Positions 34,359 through 43,027 of a stretch of DNA of 64,000 nucleotides are shown here, piece after piece (the first letter of the stretch is position 1; every line of letters begins with the position of its first letter). The notes under the pieces were generated by a model. It did no database searches, was not told the DNA's origin, and was given only the letters and a program-made list of their open reading frames with translations. Source of the DNA: Pseudomonas sp. S31 (GTDB lineage: Bacteria > Pseudomonadota > Gammaproteobacteria > Pseudomonadales > Pseudomonadaceae); assembly GCF_016648105.1 (NCBI RefSeq), contig NZ_JACVVE010000026.1, positions 1 through 64,000 on the forward strand. The letters are read 5' to 3'. Both the position numbers and the translations under genes were made by a program.

Positions 34359-34384
34359 AAGCCAGGCACATTCGAAAAAACAAA

Positions 34385-35262
34385 ATGAAGAACGCCCTTC
34401 AGCACATCCGCGCCTTCATCACCGTCGCCCAGCGCGGCAACTTCGCCCGCGCCGCGGACGACCTGCACTTGTCGCCCTCGGCGCTCACCGTGCAGATCCG
34501 CCAGCTCGAAGGCTGGCTGGGGTCGAGCTGCTCGAACGCAGCCCGCGCCACGTGGCCTTGACTGCGGCGGGACGCGAAGCATTACCCGCCATGGAGAAGC
34601 TGCTGCTGGACCTGGGCAACATCGTCAGCGCCAGCCAGGGGCTCGCGGCAGTGCGCCGCGGCGTGGTCAGCGTCGCCGCCCTGCCCTCGCTATGCGCTGG
34701 CGCCCTCCCCGAGCGCCTGGCGGTGTTTGCTCGGCAATACCCCGGCATCGAAGTGCGGCTGCGCGATCTGGTGGCCGAGCGCATCGTCGAGCGGGTACGC
34801 GACGGCGACGTCGACTTCGGCCTGGGGGTACGCGCCAAGCTCGGCCATGGACTGGCCTTTACCCCCTTGTTGCAAGACCGCCTGTGTCTGTTCGTGCCGA
34901 CGGAGCATCCACTGGCCAGCGGCTCACCCAGCCTGGCCGATCTGGACGGCCAGCCGATGATCCTCACCGGGCGCGACAGCAGCGTGCGGGCGCAGATCGA
35001 GCAGGTGTTCCAGGCCCGCGGGCTGAGCCTGCGAGTGGCCATGGAGGCCAACTACATGTCTACCGTGCTGGCGCTGGTGCGCAACGGGCTGGGCATCGCC
35101 TTGCTGCCGGAGTCGGCGGACGACGGCGAGCGGCGGTTGGCCCGGCGGCAGCTGGACGAGCCAGGGCTGGAGCGGGAGCTGGGAGTAATCACCCGCAGCG
35201 AGGGCAGCCTGTCGCCGGCGACGTCGCGGTTGGTGGAGTGTTTGAAAGGGATGGGGCTTTGA
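34385..35262 (+). pseudogene. LysR-family regulator interrupted by a frameshift
   Basis: The first about 47 codons encode a normal LysR helix-turn-helix (MKNALQHIRAFITVAQRGN ... SALTVQIRQLEGWL). At about 34519-34521 the frame shifts: the expected GVELLERSPRHVALTAAG continues in the +1-related frame, while the original frame ends at a TGA at 34559. Adding one base in the ctggggtcg run would restore a single chain of about 292 residues, and the downstream part keeps a complete effector domain to the stop at 35262. It is therefore a recent single-base deletion or a sequencing error. An internal start at 34552 could at most give an effector domain without DNA-binding part. It is divergent from the CitMHS operon, its presumed target. 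Confidence 0.85.
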
Positions 35263-35267
35263 TCGTT

Positions 35268-35301
35268 GGGCCTATTCGCGGGTGAACCCGCGAATAGGCC
35301 C
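35268..35301. terminator. Perfect hairpin with REP core after the LysR pseudogene
   Basis: Arms of 15 bases (gggcctattcgcggg and its complement) around a tgaa loop, 5 bases after the LysR stop. The core (cgcgggtgaacccgcg) is that of the REP family but the tcctacag end is missing. Probably a transcription end before rlhA. Confidence 0.7.
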
Positions 35302-35398
35302 GCGCTGACGAAACACCTCCCGCCAGCCAAAGATGCCACCGCCCCATTTCACCGGTACAATACCGCGCTAAACCGTGACCGCCCGAAACCATAACGAT

Positions 35399-37399
35399 AT
35401 GTCCCTTCCAAAGAATCACCTGGAACTGCTCAGCCCTGCCCGTGACGTCGCCATCGCCCGCGAGGCGATCCTGCACGGCGCTGACGCCATCTACATCGGC
35501 GGCCCAAGCTTCGGCGCGCGCCACAACGCCTGCAACGAAGTCGGCGATATCGCCGAACTGGTCGAGTTCGCGCGGCGCTACCATGCACGCGTGTTCACCA
35601 CCATCAACACCATCCTCCACGACAACGAGCTCGAACCTGCGCGCAAGCTGATCCATCAGCTGTACGACGCCGGTGTCGACGCCCTGATCGTCCAGGACCT
35701 GGGTGTGATGGACCTGGACATCCCGCCGATCGAACTGCATGCCAGTACCCAGACCGACATCCGCACCCTCGAACGCGCCAAGTTCCTCGACCAGGCCGGT
35801 TTCTCCCAGCTGGTACTGGCCCGCGAGCTGAACCTGCAGCAGATCCGCAGCATCGCCGCCGAGACCGATGCCGCCATCGAGTTCTTCATTCATGGCGCGC
35901 TGTGCGTGGCCTTCTCCGGCCAGTGCAACATCTCCCACGCCCAGACTGGCCGCAGCGCCAACCGGGGCGACTGTTCCCAGGCCTGCCGCCTGCCGTACAC
36001 CCTCAAGGACGACCAGGGCCGTGTGGTCGCCTTCGAAAAGCACCTGCTGTCGATGAAAGACAACAACCAGACCGCCAACCTGGCCGATCTGGTGGATGCC
36101 GGCGTGCGCTCGTTCAAGATCGAGGGCCGCTACAAGGACATGGGCTACGTGAAGAACATCACCGCCCACTACCGCCAGCAGCTGGACGCCATCCTCGAAG
36201 GTCGCCCGGAGCTGGCCCGTGCCTCCAGCGGGCGTACCGAGCACTTCTTCCTGCCCGATCCGGACAAGACCTTCCACCGCGGCAGCACCGACTACTTCGT
36301 CAGCGAGCGCAAGGTCGATATCGGCGCCTTCGACTCGCCGACCTTCACCGGCCTGCCGGTGGGCGTCGTGGAAAAGGTCGGCAAGCGCGACATGCTGGTG
36401 GTCACCGAAGTACCGCTGACCAACGGCGACGGCCTCAACGTGCTGGTCAAGCGTGAGGTGGTAGGGTTCCGTGCCAACATCGCCGAGCCTCGTGGCGAGT
36501 TCGACGAAGACGGCCAGAAGCGCTACCGCTACCGCGTCGAACCCAACGAGATGCCTGAAGGCCTGTACAAGCTGCGCCCCAACCACCCGCTGTCGCGCAA
36601 CCTCGACCACAACTGGCAGCAAGCCCTGCAGCGTACCTCGGCCGAGCGCCGCGTGGGCGTGCAGTGGCAGGCGGTGCTGCGCGAGGAGCGCCTGGCGCTG
36701 ACCGCCGTCAGCGAAGAAGGCATTAGCGTGCAGGTGGGCCTGGACGGCCCGTTCGGCGTCGCCAACAAGCCCGAGCAGGCGCTCGACCAACTGCGCGACC
36801 TGATCGGCCAGCTGGGCACCACTCAGTACCACGCCAGCGCCATCGAGCTCGATGCGCCAGAGGCGTTCTTCATCCCCAACTCGCAGCTCAAGGCTCTGCG
36901 CCGTGAAGCCATCGAGGTGCTGACCGAGGCGCGGATCAAGGCCCACCCGCGGGGTGCGCGCAAGGCCGAGACCACACCGCCCCCGGTGTACCCGGAGGCG
37001 CACCTGTCGTTCCTGGCCAACGTCTACAACCAGAAGGCCCGGGACTTCTACCACCGCCATGGCGTGCAGTTGATCGACGCGGCCTACGAGGCCCACGAAG
37101 AGCACGGCGAGGTGCCGGTGATGATCACCAAGCACTGCCTGCGCTTCTCGTTCAACCTGTGTCCCAAGCAGGCCAAGGGCGTTACCGGCGTGCGCACCAA
37201 GGTGGCACCGATGCAGTTGATCCAGGGCGATGAGGTGCTGACCTTGAAGTTCGACTGCAAGCCGTGCGAGATGCATGTGATCGGCAAGATGAAGAGCCAT
37301 ATCATCGACCTGCCGACCCCAGGCAGCGCCGTGGCCCAGGTGGTGGGTCACATCAGCCCGGAAGACCTGCTCAAGACCATCCCCCGCGCGCCGCATTGA
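35399..37399 (+). CDS. rlhA: 23S rRNA 5-hydroxycytidine synthase RlhA (peptidase U32 family)
   Basis: 666-residue U32-family protein. The family signature EFFIHGALCVAFSGQCNIS is at about residues 161-179, followed by GDCSQACRLPY, giving the conserved cysteines. The long C-terminal part corresponds to the DUF3656 region that marks RlhA (E. coli 653 residues, formerly YdcP), which hydroxylates C2501 of 23S rRNA, rather than the shorter TrhP/UbiU proteins. ATG 35399 (MSLPKNHLELLSPARD) fits the family; there is an upstream in-frame start at 35375 without support. Monocistronic. Confidence 0.88.
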   Translation: MSLPKNHLELLSPARDVAIAREAILHGADAIYIGGPSFGARHNACNEVGDIAELVEFARRYHARVFTTINTILHDNELEPARKLIHQLYDAGVDALIVQDLGVMDLDIPPIELHASTQTDIRTLERAKFLDQAGFSQLVLARELNLQQIRSIAAETDAAIEFFIHGALCVAFSGQCNISHAQTGRSANRGDCSQACRLPYTLKDDQGRVVAFEKHLLSMKDNNQTANLADLVDAGVRSFKIEGRYKDMGYVKNITAHYRQQLDAILEGRPELARASSGRTEHFFLPDPDKTFHRGSTDYFVSERKVDIGAFDSPTFTGLPVGVVEKVGKRDMLVVTEVPLTNGDGLNVLVKREVVGFRANIAEPRGEFDEDGQKRYRYRVEPNEMPEGLYKLRPNHPLSRNLDHNWQQALQRTSAERRVGVQWQAVLREERLALTAVSEEGISVQVGLDGPFGVANKPEQALDQLRDLIGQLGTTQYHASAIELDAPEAFFIPNSQLKALRREAIEVLTEARIKAHPRGARKAETTPPPVYPEAHLSFLANVYNQKARDFYHRHGVQLIDAAYEAHEEHGEVPVMITKHCLRFSFNLCPKQAKGVTGVRTKVAPMQLIQGDEVLTLKFDCKPCEMHVIGKMKSHIIDLPTPGSAVAQVVGHISPEDLLKTIPRAPH

Positions 37400-37444
37400 G
37401 CCGAGGCGAGGACTCGCCCGCCCCCTCCCCCGGCACTGGAGCGG

Positions 37445-37669
37445 TCAATCCCCAACATTGCCCTCGGCGTCGCGCAGGCGACGCTCGATGGCCTCGGTGG
37501 TGTCCTCGAGCTCCTGGGTCGAGGTGGGAGTGATCACCTTGTCCACCGCCTCGGTATCCGGATCAGGGCGCTCCAGTACCGGCCTCGGCGCGTGTTCCCC
37601 CCTCTGCGCCTGCTCCGATGACACCACGTGCGGCACCTTGTCAGCGGGCTTGGGATCGTTGTGCTTCAT
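37445..37669 (-). CDS. Small hydrophilic protein, unknown function
   Basis: 74-residue very hydrophilic peptide (MKHNDPKPADKVPHVVSSEQ... ending RRLRDAEGNVGD), rich in Pro, Asp, Glu and Lys, no hydrophobic core or Cys, so probably disordered except for a C-terminal helix. ATG 37669 has a GGAGA ribosome site at ideal spacing; longer frames upstream are non-coding in character. It is divergent from the IPP isomerase gene. No family recognised. Confidence 0.7.
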   Translation of the reverse strand: MKHNDPKPADKVPHVVSSEQAQRGEHAPRPVLERPDPDTEAVDKVITPTSTQELEDTTEAIERRLRDAEGNVGD

Positions 37670-37850
37670 GGTTGTCTCCAGGAAAAGATACATGTCTTTC
37701 TGAAGAGCCCTGCATGGCGAGAAAGTTTGATCGGTTCGCCTGTACGCATTCGAATATGAGCTTATCTGTACAAAATGGGCAGCGTTGTACAACCTGTCCT
37801 GGCACAGAACCCCGCACGCCGCTGGATGATTCCGTGGCAATGGAGCCGGC

Positions 37851-38897
37851 ATGAAGAAGAGCTTGCTGAGTCAACGCAAGGACGACCATCTGGACACCGT
37901 GCTGACCCCGGGCAAGTCCACCTCCAGCGTGGACCCGGGCTGGTCGGCGATCCGCTTCGAACATTGCGCATTGCCTGAAATGGCGCTGGATGAGGTCGAC
38001 CTCGGCACCTCGCTGCTGGGCATCGAGCTGAGGGCGCCGCTGTTGATCAGCTCGATGACCGGCGGGGCCCAGCGCGCCGAACACATCAATCGCCACCTGG
38101 CTGAAGCTGCCCAGGCCCTCGGTATCGCCATGGGAGTGGGTTCGCAGCGGGTCAGCCTGCGCGGCGGGCCAGACCAGGGGCTGACTGGCGAACTGCGGCG
38201 CCTGGCGCCGAGCATTCCGTTGCTGGCCAACCTGGGCGCGGCGCAACTGCGCGAAGCCGACGGCCTCGACCTGGCTCGCCGGGCGGTCGACAGCCTGCAA
38301 GCCAATGCCCTGATCATCCACCTCAACCCCTTGCAGGAAGCGGTACAGCCTGAAGGCGACCGCGATTGGCGCGGGGTGCTGGCACGCATCGAAAGCCTCA
38401 CCGAGCGCATCGGCGTACCCGTGATCGCCAAGGAGGTCGGCGCCGGCCTGTCACCCAGCGTCGCCCGGCAACTGGTGCATGCCGGCGTACAGATGATCGA
38501 CGTGGCTGGGGCCGGCGGTACCAGCTGGGCAGCGGTCGAGGCGCAGCGTGCCCAAACCCCTGCGCAGCGAGCGGTGGCCATGGCTTTCAGCGACTGGGGG
38601 ATCCCCAGTGCGCAGTGTCTGCTGGCGGTGCACCGGGCCCTCCCCGAGGTCGGCCTGATCGCCTCGGGCGGTATCGCCAACGGCATCGACGCGGCCAAGG
38701 CCATTCGCCTTGGCGCCGACCTGGTCGGGCAGGCAGCGGGGGTGCTGACGGCGGCCACTACCTCGAGCGAGGCGGTCATCCAGCACTTCGAGATCCTCTT
38801 GCAGCAGCTGCGCATCGCCTGCTTCTGTACCGGCTCGCGCAACCTGGCGCAACTGCGCCGGGCACGCTTGCTGGGCCCCGGGCCGCAACCGGGATGA
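37851..38897 (+). CDS. fni: Type 2 isopentenyl-diphosphate delta-isomerase
   Basis: 348-residue FMN- and NADPH-dependent enzyme interconverting IPP and DMAPP. Motifs in order: SQRKDDHLD at the N-terminus, the FMN-binding LLISSMTGGA, GVGSQR, HLNPLQEAVQPEGDRDW (substrate and Mg site), KEVGAGLS, DVAGAGGTSWAAVE and ASGGIANGIDAAKAIRLGAD. Length fits the family. Pseudomonads make both isomers through the MEP pathway, so an isomerase is accessory here; no carotenoid or mevalonate genes adjoin it. Confidence 0.93.
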   Translation: MKKSLLSQRKDDHLDTVLTPGKSTSSVDPGWSAIRFEHCALPEMALDEVDLGTSLLGIELRAPLLISSMTGGAQRAEHINRHLAEAAQALGIAMGVGSQRVSLRGGPDQGLTGELRRLAPSIPLLANLGAAQLREADGLDLARRAVDSLQANALIIHLNPLQEAVQPEGDRDWRGVLARIESLTERIGVPVIAKEVGAGLSPSVARQLVHAGVQMIDVAGAGGTSWAAVEAQRAQTPAQRAVAMAFSDWGIPSAQCLLAVHRALPEVGLIASGGIANGIDAAKAIRLGADLVGQAAGVLTAATTSSEAVIQHFEILLQQLRIACFCTGSRNLAQLRRARLLGPGPQPG

Positions 38898-39029
38898 ACA
38901 CGCCGACAGGCGCCGATGCTGCAACGGAGTGTCGCGCGGACGCAGGCGCTCCACTGCCGTTGGGCGATCCGACTGAACAGCGGCGTGCAGGCCAGGGCCT
39001 ACAGCAAGTCATTGTAGAGGAGCCAGGCC

Positions 39030-39173
39030 ATGTCAGATCCCAACCATCCAGACCCGTACGTCGACGACATCCCGCATAACCCAGGCGAACCCGTGCCCAA
39101 GCCCGAACCCGAACAGGAAGCGCCGGACTGGCCGGAAGGACAGGTGCCACCCGAGGAGCAATCCGACGGTTGA
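39030..39173 (+). CDS. Small acidic Pro/Glu-rich protein
   Basis: 47-residue peptide, about half Pro, Glu and Asp (MSDPNHPDPYVDDIPHN ... PPEEQSDG). ATG 39030 follows GAGGAG at good spacing, which supports translation despite the small size. It is certainly disordered; function unknown. It lies between the IPP isomerase and mdcR. Confidence 0.6.
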   Translation: MSDPNHPDPYVDDIPHNPGEPVPKPEPEQEAPDWPEGQVPPEEQSDG

Positions 39174-39230
39174 GCCGGTTCGGGCGCCAGCTGTGGCATG
39201 ATTGCCGCCACCGCCATTCGAGGCCCCTGC

Positions 39231-40142
39231 ATGCTGATCGACGAAGAACTGACCCTCAAGAAGCTGGAGACCTTTCTCGCCTTCATGCGCAGCGGCAATC
39301 TGGGGCGCGCGGCGGCAGAGCTGTCGACCAGTGCGGTCAGCGTGCACCGGGCCATCCATTCACTGGAAAACGCCCTGCGCTGCCCGCTGTTCAAACACGA
39401 AGGCCGCCAGCTGATTCCGCTGGAAAGCGCCTACGTGCTGGAAAAGAAAGCCCGCCAACTGATCCAGGACGCCGAGCAGATGGTCCGCCAGACCCGCGAG
39501 GCGGCGGGCTTCTACGCCGAGCGCTTTCGCCTTGGCGCGTTGTACTCGCTCACCGTCAAGACCGTGCCCAAGCTGGTCATGGGCTTGAAGCTGCGCCGCA
39601 GCGAGCTGAACATCGACCTCAACCTGGGCTCCAACGTCGACCTGCTGCAGCGCCTGAAGAACCATGAGCTGGAAGCGATCCTGGTGTCGCTGGACGACAG
39701 CATCAACGATCCGTCCTGCGCCCAGTTGCCGCTGTTTTCCGACGATATCTTCCTCGCCGTCCCCACCGACTCGCCGTTCGCCGGGCAGGCCGAGGTAGAC
39801 CTGGCCGACTTCGCCGACTCAACCTTCATCACCCTGACCCAAGGCTTCGCCACCCACCGTGATGGCGCGCGGGTGTTCCAGCAGGCGGGGTTCGAGCCGC
39901 AGGTCGCGATGCAGGTCAATGACATCTTCACCTTGCTCAGCATGGTCAGTTCGGGGGTGGGCTTCGCGTTGCTGCCCGGCAGGATCGCTGCGGTGTACGA
40001 GAACCGGGTGAAGTTGATCGCGCTGCAGCCGCGTTATCGGCTGCAGCAGCATATCGGGGTGGTGTTCCTGAAGGCTCGGGAGCGGGAGCCGAACCTGCTG
40101 GCGTTGCTGGCTGAATGCAGGATGTACAGCCGGGAGAATTGA
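39231..40142 (+). CDS. mdcR: Malonate-operon LysR regulator MdcR
   Basis: 303-residue LysR regulator, with a helix-turn-helix at about residues 10-65 (LETFLAFMRSGNLGRAAAELSTSAVSVHRAIHSLE) and a typical effector domain. The identity as MdcR rests on its place directly beyond madM, convergent with the nine-gene mdc/mad operon, which is the usual Pseudomonas arrangement; it is expected to activate that operon with malonate. ATG 39231 has GAGG seven bases upstream; an in-frame ATG at 39198 is possible. Confidence 0.88.
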   Translation: MLIDEELTLKKLETFLAFMRSGNLGRAAAELSTSAVSVHRAIHSLENALRCPLFKHEGRQLIPLESAYVLEKKARQLIQDAEQMVRQTREAAGFYAERFRLGALYSLTVKTVPKLVMGLKLRRSELNIDLNLGSNVDLLQRLKNHELEAILVSLDDSINDPSCAQLPLFSDDIFLAVPTDSPFAGQAEVDLADFADSTFITLTQGFATHRDGARVFQQAGFEPQVAMQVNDIFTLLSMVSSGVGFALLPGRIAAVYENRVKLIALQPRYRLQQHIGVVFLKAREREPNLLALLAECRMYSREN

Positions 40143-40146
40143 GTAG

Positions 40147-40241
40147 CGGCCTTCGCGGGGCAAGTCGCAGCGGCGAACCGCCGCTCCCACAGGCATTCCA
40201 GCCTGGTGCCATACCTGTGGGCTTGCCCCGCGAAGGGGCCG
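40147..40241. repeat. REP-variant inverted repeat between mdcR and madM
   Basis: Arms cggccttcgcggggcaag (from 40147) and cttgccccgcgaaggggccgg (to 40241) face each other around about 55 bases that include a second short inverted repeat. It fills the gap between two convergent genes, so it probably ends transcription from both sides. Its core (cgcggggcaagtc) is a different REP variant from the cgcgggtaaacccgcg type. Confidence 0.8.
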
Positions 40242-40244
40242 GAA

Positions 40245-41009
40245 CTAACCCACCAAGCCTCGAACGCAGAAATACAGGATCGAAGGCCCCATCAGACATC
40301 CCAGCCCGGTATGGAAGGTCGCCGTCAGCGCGCCATAAGGCACCAGCCGACGGTCAGTCGCCGCAAGGCCAGCCGTCACTCCCGACACGGTCCCGGCCAA
40401 GCCACCGAACACCATCGCCGAACGCGGGTTGTCCAACGCCAGCAGACGCGCCGAAACCGGGGTGAACACCATCACCAGGATCGCCTTGATCAACCCGGTG
40501 GCAATCGACAACGCCATCACCTCGGAGCTCGCGCCCAGCGCCGCGCCCGTCACTGGGCCGACGATATAGGTCACCGCGCCCGCGCCAATGGTGGTCATGC
40601 TCACGGCATCGCGGTAGCCGAACGCGTAGGCCACGCCAGCACCGACGATGAACGGCAGCACCGTACCCAACAGCAGGGAGACCGCGCCGATCATCCCCGC
40701 CTTGCGCGCCTCGGTGGCCTGCACCTCGAACGCCGTGGCGACGATGGCGAAGTCGCGCAGCATGGCCCCGCCCATCAGGCCGATGCCAGAGAACAGCGCC
40801 ATGTCGGCCAGGCCTTTCTGCCCACCGGTGATGGTGCCGCCGACCCAGGCCAGGACCAGGCCGATGACGATGGCGATGGCCGAGCCGTGCACGCGGCCGA
40901 AGGTCAGGTACTTGGACAACAGTACCGACAGCCACATGATTCCACCGACCACGGCGAACGCGGTGATCAGGCCGTTGTGTTCCAGCGCATTGTCGATCAG
41001 CGACCACAT
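40245..41009 (-). CDS. madM: Malonate transporter subunit MadM
   Basis: 254-residue membrane protein with about eight helices, the larger subunit of the sodium- or proton-coupled MadLM malonate importer. MWSLIDNALEHNGLITAFAVVGGIMWLS at the start is family-typical. One base separates it from madL. It is the last gene of the mdc operon. Confidence 0.93.
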   Translation of the reverse strand: MWSLIDNALEHNGLITAFAVVGGIMWLSVLLSKYLTFGRVHGSAIAIVIGLVLAWVGGTITGGQKGLADMALFSGIGLMGGAMLRDFAIVATAFEVQATEARKAGMIGAVSLLLGTVLPFIVGAGVAYAFGYRDAVSMTTIGAGAVTYIVGPVTGAALGASSEVMALSIATGLIKAILVMVFTPVSARLLALDNPRSAMVFGGLAGTVSGVTAGLAATDRRLVPYGALTATFHTGLGCLMGPSILYFCVRGLVG

Positions 41010-41010
41010 G

Positions 41011-41433
41011 TCAGCGGCCTCCCGCAGGTGCTACCTGCGCCGGGGTGGGCGGAGTGTCTTCGAGTGCAGGCAGCGGCTCGCCGCGATGGCTGCGGCTGAT
41101 CAGGGCGATGGTCAGGCCACACACCAGTACCGCGCCAATCGCCGCCAGCAGTGCCACCGGTCCGCCATGCAAGGCAGTGACGACGTTCTGCTGGGCCGCC
41201 ATGGCCACCACGACAGGAATGTACATCGCGCCCCAGAAACCGACGCCGAATTCGCATTCCTTGCTCATGCCGCCGTTGCGCTGCATGTACAGCCGCGCGC
41301 AGATCAGCAGGATCATGGCGATGCCGACCCCGCCGACATTGGATTTGACGCCCAGCAGGACGCCCAGGAAGTCGCCGACGATAACGCCGGCCAGTGTGCA
41401 CACCGCCAACAGGGCCACGCCATAGATGATCAT
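41011..41433 (-). CDS. madL: Malonate transporter subunit MadL
   Basis: 140-residue membrane protein with four helices, the small subunit of the MadLM malonate carrier. MIIYGVALLAVCTLAGVIVGDFLG and KECEFGVGFWGAMYIPVVVAMAAQQNV are recognisable. ATG 41433 has GAGGACA upstream; the longer open frame beyond it is non-coding. It starts 61 bases after mdcH. Confidence 0.93.
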   Translation of the reverse strand: MIIYGVALLAVCTLAGVIVGDFLGVLLGVKSNVGGVGIAMILLICARLYMQRNGGMSKECEFGVGFWGAMYIPVVVAMAAQQNVVTALHGGPVALLAAIGAVLVCGLTIALISRSHRGEPLPALEDTPPTPAQVAPAGGR

Positions 41434-41494
41434 TGTTGTTGTCCTCAGCTTTATGTCGAAGTTGCTTGTTGTTGTTCTTCGAGTTGCCGTGCCG

Positions 41495-42415
41495 TCATCG
41501 GTTGTGAGCCACCTCCTGGCGCAGCAGCGCGTCGAGGGTGTCGGCCCGGGTCGACTCGATGGGCAGCACCCTGCCTTGCTCGAACACCGACCGGGCCAGG
41601 CCGCTGAGCACGCTGCCCGGCGGCATTTCAAGATGCAGGCGCACGCCGCGTTCATAGGCGTTGCGCAACGTAGCACGCCAGTCGACCACTCGGGCCATGT
41701 TGCCGGCCAGGTCATCGCGCAGGCGCTGTGGATCGAAGATCGGCCGTGCGCTGCTGCCGCTCAGGTAGGTGATGCGCGGGCGGCGCAACGCGACACTGGC
41801 AAAGGCAGCTGCCAGCTCCGCCGCCGGGCCGTCGAGCAGCGCGCAGTGCGACGGCACACTCACCGCCAGGCGCCTTGCCACGCCCTGGCCACGGCTACGG
41901 GCACGCGCCGCCACCTCGGCCATGGCCGCGTCGGCGCCGGCAATGACGATCTGGTTTTCGCTGTTGAGGTTGGCGACGAACACCTCTCCGTCAACCTCGG
42001 CCAGCAGCCGTTCGACGCAGCCCAGGTCGAGCCCGCTCAGGGCTGTCATGCCGTACCCCTGCGGGTAGGCACGTTGCATCAGTTCACCGCGCAGGGCCAC
42101 CAGGCGCACGGCGTCTTCGAAATCCAGGGCATCGGCCACCACCGCCGCCGGGTAGGCGCCGATGGACAAGCCGGCCACGTAGTCCGGTGCCGGGCTGCGT
42201 TGCATCAGCCAGCGCGCCCAAGCCACCCCGGCGAGCAGCAGGCACAACTGCACGGCACGGGTGGACTGCAAGGCCTGCTGGCTGTCGAGGGCCAGTACCG
42301 GCTCGCCAAGGGCGTCGCTGGCGGCCTCGATCAGCGCCTGCGAACCTTCGGGCAAGCGCTGCAGCATGCCCGCCTGTTGCGCGCCCTGCCCCGGGAAAGC
42401 GAACAGGCTGCTCAT
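41495..42415 (-). CDS. mdcH: Malonate decarboxylase epsilon subunit (malonyl-CoA:ACP transacylase)
   Basis: 306-residue acyltransferase of the FabD fold that loads malonyl from malonyl-CoA onto the MdcC acyl carrier protein to start the catalytic cycle. Motifs: FAFPGQGAQQAGML at the N-terminus, the nucleophile elbow GLSIGAYPA near residue 88, and the late His in SVPSHCALL. ATG 42415 overlaps the mdcG stop by 4 bases. Confidence 0.93.
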   Translation of the reverse strand: MSSLFAFPGQGAQQAGMLQRLPEGSQALIEAASDALGEPVLALDSQQALQSTRAVQLCLLLAGVAWARWLMQRSPAPDYVAGLSIGAYPAAVVADALDFEDAVRLVALRGELMQRAYPQGYGMTALSGLDLGCVERLLAEVDGEVFVANLNSENQIVIAGADAAMAEVAARARSRGQGVARRLAVSVPSHCALLDGPAAELAAAFASVALRRPRITYLSGSSARPIFDPQRLRDDLAGNMARVVDWRATLRNAYERGVRLHLEMPPGSVLSGLARSVFEQGRVLPIESTRADTLDALLRQEVAHNR

Positions 42416-43026
42416 GCTGCCTGCTCCGCGCCATGCCAAGGGTCGGCCAGCAAACGTGCGCCGTGGTTGGACTTGAGCAGTACCCGCGCGGCGCCGCTGG
42501 CCCATTCACGCAAGGCGATGGCGCCGGCCGGGGTTTCCAGTTGCACATCGATCCGGCACGGGCCGCGGTCGAGGATGTCCAGCAGGTCACGCGCCACACC
42601 CCGTGCCAGGTACCGCGGCGTGCGCAGCACCAGGTCGAGGTCGCTGCCCAGGTGCAGCACGTCGCTGCCGGTGGCCAGGTGGTAACCCACCCCGCCGGTC
42701 GGTCCCCAGGCCAGGCCCGTGGTATCGAGCACCGGCGCGGCACTGGCCAGTGCCTGGAGTGCCGGCCAGGGGCTCTCGCCCTGCCAGCGCAACGCTTCCG
42801 GGCCTAGCTGACGCTGCAGGTCGGCCAGGCGCAGGTGGACGCCGAGACGCTGCTCGCGCCCTTGTCCACGCACGCCCACCGCGACCCAACCGGCCGCGCA
42901 CTGCGCCCGACGCACCACCACCGGCATGCCCGCCGCCAATACCTGCTGCGCCCAGGCAGGGCTGTGGGCAGGCAAAGCGGCTGCGGGCATGCCCCAGAGC
43001 AGGTCGTGCGGGCGCGGCATGTTCAT
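42412..43026 (-). CDS. mdcG: Phosphoribosyl-dephospho-CoA transferase MdcG
   Basis: 204-residue nucleotidyltransferase-like enzyme that attaches the 2'-(5''-phosphoribosyl)-3'-dephospho-CoA prosthetic group to MdcC. The LGSDLDLVLRTP motif (two metal-binding Asp) near residue 125 is the catalytic centre. The ATG at 43026 has an AGGAGG ribosome site. It is one base from mdcE and overlaps mdcH. Confidence 0.92.
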   Translation of the reverse strand: MNMPRPHDLLWGMPAAALPAHSPAWAQQVLAAGMPVVVRRAQCAAGWVAVGVRGQGREQRLGVHLRLADLQRQLGPEALRWQGESPWPALQALASAAPVLDTTGLAWGPTGGVGYHLATGSDVLHLGSDLDLVLRTPRYLARGVARDLLDILDRGPCRIDVQLETPAGAIALREWASGAARVLLKSNHGARLLADPWHGAEQAA

Positions 43027-43027
43027 T

